Shown: positions 58,885 to 64,000 of the stretch, in pieces | Layout: each line of letters opens with the position of its first letter | Position numbering within the stretch: position 1 is the first letter of the stretch | Assembly: GCF_016031655.1 (NCBI RefSeq) | Contig: NZ_JACCHQ010000032.1 | Span: 19,368 to 83,367 of the forward strand | Length of the DNA stretch: 64,000 bases | Direction of reading: 5' to 3' | Source: Bradyrhizobium glycinis | Lineage (GTDB): Bacteria > Pseudomonadota > Alphaproteobacteria > Rhizobiales > Xanthobacteraceae | Translations under genes and position numbers: made by a program | Notes under the pieces: generated by a model | The model's input: the letters and a program-made list of their open reading frames with translations, nothing else | Told to the model about the DNA's origin: nothing | Database searches by the model: none

Positions 58885-59700
58885 ATGTCCGACATGCGCT
58901 TGATTGTTGCGGGGGCCGGTGGCCGGATGGGCCGGGCGCTGGTGCGGGCGATTGCCGAAAGCAAGGGCGCGGTGCTGGCGGGCGCGCTGGAGGCGCCGGG
59001 CTCCGAGCTGCTCGGCAAGGATGCCGGCGTGCTCGCCGGCCTGCCCGCCAACGGCATCAAGCTCTCCGCCGATCTCTGGGCGATGTGCAAGGAGGCCGAC
59101 GGCATCCTCGACTTTACCGTGCCTGCCGCAACCATCGCCAACGTCGCGATCGCCGCCGAGCGCGGCCTCGTGCATGTCATCGGCACGACCGGCCTGTCCG
59201 GCTCGGACAATGCCGTGATCAAGAGCGTCACCAACCGCGCGGTGGTGGTGCAGTCGGGCAATATGAGTCTCGGCGTCAATCTGCTCGCCGCCGTGGTCAA
59301 GCGCGTTGCCAAGGCGCTCGACCAGAGCTTTGATATCGAGATCGTCGAGACCCATCACCGCATGAAGGTCGATGCGCCCTCGGGCACGGCGCTGATGCTG
59401 GGCCAGGCCGCAGCGAGCGGCCGCGGCGTCACCCTCGATGACCATTCCGAACGTGGGCGTGACGGCATCACCGGCGCGCGCCGGCCGGGCAATATCGGCT
59501 TCGCCTCCTTGCGCGGCGGCACCGTGGCCGGCGACCACAGCGTGACCTTCCTCGGCCCGTTCGAGCGCCTGACGCTGTCGCATCAGGCCGAGGACCGCAT
59601 GCTGTTCGCCCATGGTGCGCTCAAGGCGGCGCTGTGGGCGCACGGCAAGCCGCCGGGGCACTACACCATGGCCGACGTGCTCGGCCTCGACGATATCTGA
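58885..59700 (+). CDS. dapB: 4-hydroxy-tetrahydrodipicolinate reductase
   Basis: 271-residue DapB, lysine/diaminopimelate pathway. The NAD(P)H motif Val-Ala-Gly-Ala-Gly-Gly-Arg-Met-Gly lies at residues 7-15. The catalytic signature Glu-Thr-His-His-Arg-Met-Lys-Val-Asp-Ala-Pro-Ser-Gly-Thr-Ala lies around 159-173. The ATG at 58885 (Met-Ser-Asp-Met-Arg) fits. Upstream frame codons translate the repeat. gpmA follows after 26 bp. Confidence 0.97.
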   Translation: MSDMRLIVAGAGGRMGRALVRAIAESKGAVLAGALEAPGSELLGKDAGVLAGLPANGIKLSADLWAMCKEADGILDFTVPAATIANVAIAAERGLVHVIGTTGLSGSDNAVIKSVTNRAVVVQSGNMSLGVNLLAAVVKRVAKALDQSFDIEIVETHHRMKVDAPSGTALMLGQAAASGRGVTLDDHSERGRDGITGARRPGNIGFASLRGGTVAGDHSVTFLGPFERLTLSHQAEDRMLFAHGALKAALWAHGKPPGHYTMADVLGLDDI

Positions 59701-59726
59701 TCCAATCAAGCAACGGAAAGCAGTCA

Positions 59727-60350
59727 ATGAGCGAACGCCTTCTCGTGCTCGTGCGCCACGGCCAGAGCGAATGGAATCTGAAGAACCTGTTCACGGGCTG
59801 GAAGGACCCCGACCTCACCGAGCTCGGCGTGAAGGAAGCCAAGGAAGCCGGCCGCAAGCTGAAGGCACAGGGCCTGGTGTTCGACATCGCCTTCACCTCG
59901 GTGCTGACGCGCGCGCAACACACGCTCGATCTCATTCTTTCCGAGCTCGGCCAGACCGGTCTTCCGACTTCGAAGAATCTCGCGCTCAACGAGCGCGACT
60001 ACGGCGATCTCTCCGGTCTCAACAAGGACGACGCCCGCAAGAAATGGGGCGAGGAGCAGGTTCATGTCTGGCGCCGCTCCTACGACGTGCCGCCGCCCGG
60101 CGGCGAAAGCCTGAAGGACACGCTCGCGCGCGCGCTGCCGTACTACGTGCAGGAGATTCTGCCCGGCGTGCTCAACGGCAAGCGCACGCTGGTTGCCGCC
60201 CACGGCAACTCGCTGCGCGCGCTGATCATGGTGCTGGAAAAGCTCTCGCCCGAAGGCATTTTGAAGCGCGAGCTCGCCACCGGCGTGCCGATCATCTACC
60301 GCCTCAATGCGGATTCGACGGTGGCCTCGAAGCTGGATCTGGCGTCGTAA
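59727..60350 (+). CDS. gpmA: 2,3-bisphosphoglycerate-dependent phosphoglycerate mutase
   Basis: 207-residue dPGM interconverting 2- and 3-phosphoglycerate in glycolysis and gluconeogenesis. The phospho-histidine motif is Leu-Val-Arg-His-Gly-Gln-Ser-Glu-Trp-Asn (about 8-17). Phe-Thr-Gly-Trp-Lys-Asp-Pro, Asn-Glu-Arg-Asp-Tyr-Gly and the second His in Val-Ala-Ala-His-Gly-Asn-Ser-Leu-Arg are present. The short length is the rhizobial form. It is downstream of dapB, a common alphaproteobacterial pair. Confidence 0.96.
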   Translation: MSERLLVLVRHGQSEWNLKNLFTGWKDPDLTELGVKEAKEAGRKLKAQGLVFDIAFTSVLTRAQHTLDLILSELGQTGLPTSKNLALNERDYGDLSGLNKDDARKKWGEEQVHVWRRSYDVPPPGGESLKDTLARALPYYVQEILPGVLNGKRTLVAAHGNSLRALIMVLEKLSPEGILKRELATGVPIIYRLNADSTVASKLDLAS

Positions 60351-60361
60351 GACCTGATGCC

Positions 60362-60442
60362 GTCATTCCGGGGCGGCTCGAAGAGCCGAACCCGGAATCT
60401 CGAGATTCCGGGTTCAGTGCTGACGCACTGCCCCGGAATGAC
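60362..60442. repeat. Dispersed palindromic repeat, family A copy 4
   Basis: Arms gtcattccggggcggc and gccccggaatgacg with inner aatctcgagatt, nearly the same as the copy at 50485. It lies between convergent gpmA and the Ada/Ogt gene. Confidence 0.88.
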
Positions 60443-60450
60443 GATGGACC

Positions 60451-61347
60451 CTACTGCAGCCCCAGCTGACCCGCCTCCCAGCCCAGCATCGCCTGCTTGC
60501 GGGTGATGCCCCAATGATAACCGGTGAGCGTGCCGCTTTTGCCGAGCGCGCGGTGGCAGGGCACGACGAAAGAGACCGGGTTCTTGCCGACCGCAGCGCC
60601 GACGGCGCGCGAAGCCTTCGGATTCCTGATGTTGCAGGCGATATCGGAATACGACACCGCACGGCCCATCGGAATCTTCAAGAGCGTCTCCCACACCCGC
60701 ACCTCGAAATCGGTGCCGATCAGCACCACGCGCAGCGGCTGGTCCGGCCGCCACAGCTTTGGATCGAAGATGCGCGCTGCGAGCGGCGCGGTGCCTTCGT
60801 GATCTTCCACATAGGTGGCGTTCGGCCACCGCCGCGTCATGTCGGCGAGCGCGATCTTCTCCTCGCCGTGATCGGCGAAGGCGAGGCCTGACAGGCCGCG
60901 ATCGGTGGCGATCACGATCGCGGTGCCGAACGGCGAAGGGTGGAAGCCGTAGCGCAGGGTGAGGCCGGCACCGCCGTTCTTCCATTCGCCCGGCGACATC
61001 GCTTCATGGGTGACGAAGAGATCGTGCAGCCGGCCCGGCCCGGACAGGCCGGAGTCCAGCGCCGCGTCAAGGATGCTGGCGGAATCCCTGAGCAGATTCT
61101 TGGCGTGGTCGAGGGTGAGCGCCTGCATGAAAGCCTTCGGCGTGATCGAAGCCCAGCGGCGGAACAGATGGTGCAGCTCATCCGGCGTCACGCCGGCGGC
61201 ATCCGCCATCGCCTCGATGGTTGGCTGCGCGCGCCAATTCGCCGAGATGAAGGCGATCGCCCGCCGCACCGAATCATAGTCGCGCAAGGCGGCGTTCTGG
61301 GTGCCCGGCCTGGCCAGGCGCTGGTCATGTATCGCAAGGGTCATCAT
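60451..61347 (-). CDS. AraC-HTH / methylated-DNA-[protein]-cysteine methyltransferase fusion (Ada-like)
   Basis: 298 residues. The N-terminal AraC-type helix-turn-helix domain (about 22-125) has Ala-Asp-Ala-Ala-Gly-Val-Thr-Pro-Asp-Glu-Leu-His-His-Leu-Phe. The C-terminal O6-alkylguanine transferase domain has the acceptor cysteine in Val-Pro-Cys-His-Arg (about 262-266) and Gly-Arg-Ala-Val-Ser-Tyr. The Cys-rich phosphotriester-sensing domain of E. coli Ada is absent, so this protein repairs O6-alkylguanine and may bind DNA but cannot be induced by the classical Ada switch. It stands alone between convergent gpmA and the DUF2244 gene. Confidence 0.92.
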   Translation of the reverse strand: MMTLAIHDQRLARPGTQNAALRDYDSVRRAIAFISANWRAQPTIEAMADAAGVTPDELHHLFRRWASITPKAFMQALTLDHAKNLLRDSASILDAALDSGLSGPGRLHDLFVTHEAMSPGEWKNGGAGLTLRYGFHPSPFGTAIVIATDRGLSGLAFADHGEEKIALADMTRRWPNATYVEDHEGTAPLAARIFDPKLWRPDQPLRVVLIGTDFEVRVWETLLKIPMGRAVSYSDIACNIRNPKASRAVGAAVGKNPVSFVVPCHRALGKSGTLTGYHWGITRKQAMLGWEAGQLGLQ

Positions 61348-61401
61348 GACCGGAAATGTAGGGAAGGCACTGGCGCGAAACCACCCGATTTCCGACTGTG
61401 C

Positions 61402-61935
61402 TCAGGTCGCAGGATTATAGGTCGGGCCACGCCGCGCGGCGTTGAGAGCCACGACCAAGGCATTGTAAAAGCTAGCCTTTTCTTCCGGCCCGAGAAAGCC
61501 GGCGATGAGCAGGCGTTGGCCGCGGGAGATCAGATAAAGGTGCTCGATGCCGTATTCCTCATCGACCTCCTGGTCGAGCCGGACCCAGAGCGGATTGAAG
61601 GTCCATTCGGCAACCTGGCCACGATGGCTGACGCGACGCACCCGCAATTCCGACGGCGTCACCACGATCTCCTCGCTGGCCCGTGCCGCGCGAAAATTGA
61701 CCTTGAAGGCCCACCAGATCACGAGCACGTCGAGACCGAAGAAACCGAACACCGGCCAGGCGCCCATCATCAGGAAAGCGAGGCCCGTGACGAAGCCGAC
61801 GGCGCTCAGGAACAGCATCACGGCGAGAAAGCCGGTGCGGTTCAGCGAGCGGTGCGGCGTCAGCAGCGCGGAGAAAATCTGAGGCTCGTCCTCGCTTTCA
61901 GATCGCGCTCGCGCAATTTCGTTGCCTGTGCTCAT
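61402..61935 (-). CDS. DUF2244 membrane protein
   Basis: 177 residues. Two adjacent hydrophobic segments (about 36-58 and 60-78, Phe-Leu-Ala-Val-Met-Leu-Phe-Leu) are followed by a beta-rich C-terminal domain with Arg-Arg-Val-Ser-His-Arg-Gly-Gln-Val-Ala-Glu-Trp-Thr-Phe-Asn-Pro-Leu-Trp, the DUF2244 core. Role unknown. It starts 22 bp from the divergent nth gene. Confidence 0.85.
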   Translation of the reverse strand: MSTGNEIARARSESEDEPQIFSALLTPHRSLNRTGFLAVMLFLSAVGFVTGLAFLMMGAWPVFGFFGLDVLVIWWAFKVNFRAARASEEIVVTPSELRVRRVSHRGQVAEWTFNPLWVRLDQEVDEEYGIEHLYLISRGQRLLIAGFLGPEEKASFYNALVVALNAARRGPTYNPAT

Positions 61936-61957
61936 CGTCCATCAGTATATCCCGATC

Positions 61958-62710
61958 ATGGCGAAAATCACCCGCAAGCCGGTCCCGCGCAAAGCGGCAG
62001 TTCCGAAGAAAAAGGCAAAACCGGTCGCGACCAAGCCGAAAGCGCCCGCCAAGAAATCACTCAAGGCCGCAAAACCGTGGACGCCGGCCGAGGTCCACGA
62101 GGTCTTCAGCCGCTTCCGCAAGGCCAATCCGGAGCCCAAGGGCGAGCTCGAGCACATCAATCCGTTCACGCTCCTAGTCGCCGTGGTGCTGTCGGCACAG
62201 GCGACCGATGCCGGCGTCAACAAGGCGACGCGTGCGCTGTTCGAGGTTGCCGACACCCCGCAAAAGATGCTCGATCTCGGCGAGGAGCGCTTGCGCGACT
62301 ACATCAAGACGATCGGCCTCTACCGCACCAAGGCCAGGAACGTGATCGCGCTATCGGCCAAGCTGCTCAGTGAATTCGGCGGCGAGGTGCCGCGCACGCG
62401 GGCCGAGATCGAATCGTTGCCCGGCGCAGGACGCAAGACTGCCAACGTCGTGCTCAACATGGCTTTCGGCGAGCACACGATGGCGGTCGACACCCATGTC
62501 TTCCGCGTCGGCAATCGCACGGGGCTTGCGCCCGGCAAGACGCCGCTCGACGTCGAGCTTGGCCTCGAAAAGGTGGTCCCGGCCGAATTCATGCTGCACG
62601 CGCATCATTGGCTGATCCTGCACGGCCGCTATACCTGCCTCGCCCGCAAGCCGCGCTGCGAAGTCTGCCTGATCAACGACCTCTGTCGGTGGCCGGAGAA
62701 GACGGTGTGA
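61958..62710 (+). CDS. nth: Endonuclease III
   Basis: 250-residue base-excision-repair glycosylase/AP lyase for oxidised pyrimidines. The helix-hairpin-helix Leu-Pro-Gly-Ala-Gly-Arg-Lys-Thr-Ala-Asn holds the catalytic Lys. Catalytic Asp lies in Ala-Val-Asp-Thr-His-Val-Phe-Arg. The 4Fe-4S ligands are Cys-X6-Cys-X2-Cys-X5-Cys near the C-terminus. The first ~45 residues are a Lys/Ala/Pro-rich extension not found in E. coli Nth, which may add DNA affinity. The ATG at 61958 is used. Confidence 0.96.
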   Translation: MAKITRKPVPRKAAVPKKKAKPVATKPKAPAKKSLKAAKPWTPAEVHEVFSRFRKANPEPKGELEHINPFTLLVAVVLSAQATDAGVNKATRALFEVADTPQKMLDLGEERLRDYIKTIGLYRTKARNVIALSAKLLSEFGGEVPRTRAEIESLPGAGRKTANVVLNMAFGEHTMAVDTHVFRVGNRTGLAPGKTPLDVELGLEKVVPAEFMLHAHHWLILHGRYTCLARKPRCEVCLINDLCRWPEKTV

Positions 62711-62730
62711 GCAGGCCGCGCCGGGCGCCG

Positions 62731-63471
62731 CTATCGCACCTGCCGTGCCGGCTCGATCAGCTCGGGCCGCGGGCCTGACAGGCGCTTGTGCATGTGGACC
62801 ATGAAGGCCATGCCGAAGATCGGCGTCGCCAGATTGACGATCGGGATCGAGACGAAGGCGGCGATGAACAGGCCGGCGGTGAAGATGGTCGCGGCATTGT
62901 CGCGTCGCATGGCCTTGGCTTCCTCCGGCGAGCGGAAGCGCATCGCGGCGAGCTCGAAATATTCGCGGCCGAGCAGCCAGGCGGCGGCGAGGAAGAAGAT
63001 CAGGAAGCCGGCGCCGGCGAACAGCACCAGCGGCAGCGCAGCGAGATAGACCAGGATGGCCACGAGCGCGGTCTTGATGCCCTCGAGCATCGCCTGGCTG
63101 AACGGCAGTGCGGTGCCCGGCCGCTCGGCGGGATAATGCTCGCGCTCGACGATGTCGGCGACGTCATCGACGAACAGGCTCGCCACCAGCGAGGTGATCG
63201 CCGGCATCAGGAAGATGCCGCCGAACACCACGCCGAGGCCCGCCGCGATCGAGACGATCCAGGAGAGAACCTCGAGCGAGGAATGCCAGCCCGGCCCGAG
63301 CAGGCCTTCCAGCCACACCTCGCCGGAGGTCGCAAACCAGCTGAGCAGCCGCTGCAAGCCGATCGCCAGCACGGTGATCAGCACCAGCGCGAGCCCGATC
63401 GACCGCCACAGGATCGAGCGCATCGGCGGTGAGACCATTTGCGACAGCGCCTTGATGGCGGCATCCAGCAT
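62731..63471 (-). CDS. EI24/CysZ-like membrane protein
   Basis: 246 residues with about five to six membrane segments. The EI24-type layout shows Gly-Leu-Gly-Val-Val-Phe-Gly-Gly-Ile-Phe-Leu-Met-Pro in one helix and Leu-Leu-Gly-Arg-Glu-Tyr-Phe-Glu-Leu-Ala-Ala-Met-Arg in the conserved loop. Such proteins are annotated as sulfate transporters (CysZ-like), but sulfate transport is not shown for this branch. It is convergent with nth (20-bp gap). An IS and repeat lie upstream. Confidence 0.82.
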   Translation of the reverse strand: MLDAAIKALSQMVSPPMRSILWRSIGLALVLITVLAIGLQRLLSWFATSGEVWLEGLLGPGWHSSLEVLSWIVSIAAGLGVVFGGIFLMPAITSLVASLFVDDVADIVEREHYPAERPGTALPFSQAMLEGIKTALVAILVYLAALPLVLFAGAGFLIFFLAAAWLLGREYFELAAMRFRSPEEAKAMRRDNAATIFTAGLFIAAFVSIPIVNLATPIFGMAFMVHMHKRLSGPRPELIEPARQVR

Positions 63472-63567
63472 GAAAGACCCTCTGAATAAGCACCTCGCGA
63501 GAGGTAGATACCCAACGCGGCTTCGGCAAGGGCGGCTGGCCGCTGCGAAGGTGGCGCGAGCTCTTGC

Positions 63568-63719
63568 TTACCCTCCCCTGGAGGGGAGGGTCGGCTCACA
63601 TTGAGCGCAGCGAAATGTGAGACGGGGTGGGGTGATCTCTCCCCACGGGCACTGTTCGACGCGGAGAGACCGTCACCCCACCCCGCTCGCGCTGCGCGCG
63701 ATCGACCCTCCCCCTCCAG
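63568..63719. repeat. Dispersed palindromic repeat, family D copy 2, abutting an IS
   Basis: Matches the copy at 58628 from ttaccctcccctggagggga to ccctccccctccaggg. After that the intact copy reads gagggt, but here tagggctatcgcatatg of the transposase end follows at once. The right arm is therefore cut by the IS. Confidence 0.75.
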
Positions 63720-63726
63720 GGTAGGG

Positions 63727-64000
63727 CTATCGCATATGAGCGAGGGCGGAGAGAAGGAAGTCGTTATTCCATCTGGCTTCGAGCATTTTGTGGCTGGTGC
63801 GGGCAGGTCCAGGTGTTGCCTGCAGCGTATTGATAGCCAGCTTGCGGATGGCTGCGAGGTTTTCGGCAGCATGGCCTTTCCGGCTGCGGCAAGCGTCCTC
63901 GTCGAACAGAACGTCGAGAACCCAGTGCAAATTGTTTTCGATGCCCCAATGAGCGCGCACGGCTTCAAGCAGCTTCTTGGCTGGGAGCGGACGCGATGCC
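63727..64000 (-). CDS. ISAs1-family transposase, C-terminal part (cut by window end)
   Basis: About 90 residues are visible, in frame to the window edge. They include Val-Arg-Ala-His-Trp-Gly-Ile-Glu-Asn-Asn-Leu-His-Trp-Val-Leu-Asp-Val, the DDE-domain hallmark with the catalytic Glu of ISAs1-family (H-repeat-associated) transposases. Ala-Ala-Glu-Asn-Leu-Ala-Ala-Ile-Arg-Lys-Leu-Ala and a C-terminal Trp-Asn-Asn-Asp-Phe-Leu-Leu follow. The stop at 63727 is only about 8 bp from the repeat at 63568-63719. Whether the element is complete cannot be seen. Confidence 0.88.
   Translation of the reverse strand, partial: ASRPLPAKKLLEAVRAHWGIENNLHWVLDVLFDEDACRSRKGHAAENLAAIRKLAINTLQATPGPARTSHKMLEARWNNDFLLSALAHMR

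Overview
The window looks like the chromosomal replication-origin region of a Bradyrhizobium-type alphaproteobacterium (Rhizobiales, close to Rhodopseudomonas and B. japonicum). The reasons are the high GC content, the order holA-parB-parA-rsmG-mnmG-mnmE-rho-hemJ // DUF299-maf-coaE-dnaQ-secB-tim44, the pmtA gene directly behind dnaKJ, and many copies of dispersed palindromic repeats of the kind seen throughout Bradyrhizobium genomes. No tRNA, rRNA or CRISPR array was recognised.

Positions 1-17,000 are the origin and partition domain. After the tail of lptE and holA (both +), seven genes run leftwards: parB, parA, rsmG, mnmG, mnmE, rho and hemJ. Six copies of a parS-type 16-mer (consensus TGTTTCACGTGAAACA) lie in the 2.6 kb between rsmG and mnmE. 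The strand bias then flips at 10,349-10,808. That intergenic stretch carries weak DnaA-box-like sequences, four GANTC sites within 49 bp and an AT-rich palindrome, and is the best oriC candidate. To its right, DUF299, maf, coaE and dnaQ run rightwards, then secB (-), a Tim44-like protein, mltA and an Smr-domain gene.

Positions 17,000-34,000 hold hslU and hslV, separated by a DUF2585 gene and an aminoglycoside-6'-acetyltransferase-like GNAT gene. Next come the histidine genes hisB-(DUF2628)-hisH-hisA-hisF-hisE and coaA. Accessory genes follow: an AI-2E-type permease, an exported histidine phosphatase, a hybrid sensor kinase, a small secreted protein and a comM-type ATPase. Positions 33,900-39,700 hold a PilZ protein, a TPR lipoprotein and a minimal tad pilus block, cpaB-C-D-E, without pilin, prepilin peptidase, cpaF or tadBC.

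Positions 40,000-64,000 start with gshB, yraN and rsmI, divergent from a penicillin-binding-protein-activator lipoprotein. A 1.95-kb islet (43,950-45,903) follows. It carries a stand-alone ComEC-like metallo-beta-lactamase-fold hydrolase and is inserted inside a dispersed palindromic repeat, whose two halves flank it. After that come hemW-rdgB-rph, the heat-shock genes hrcA-grpE and dnaK-dnaJ, pmtA, an FMN reductase, pyrF, dapB, gpmA, an Ada/Ogt repair protein and nth. An ISAs1-family transposase, cut by the right end of the window, abuts another repeat copy.

The observations most worth following up are the oriC/parS architecture, the islet with its orphan MBL gene and the traces of a broken gene beside it, and the repeated use of palindromic repeats as insertion points. 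Start codons were moved from the longest possible reading frame wherever the family N-terminus or a repeat upstream made this necessary.
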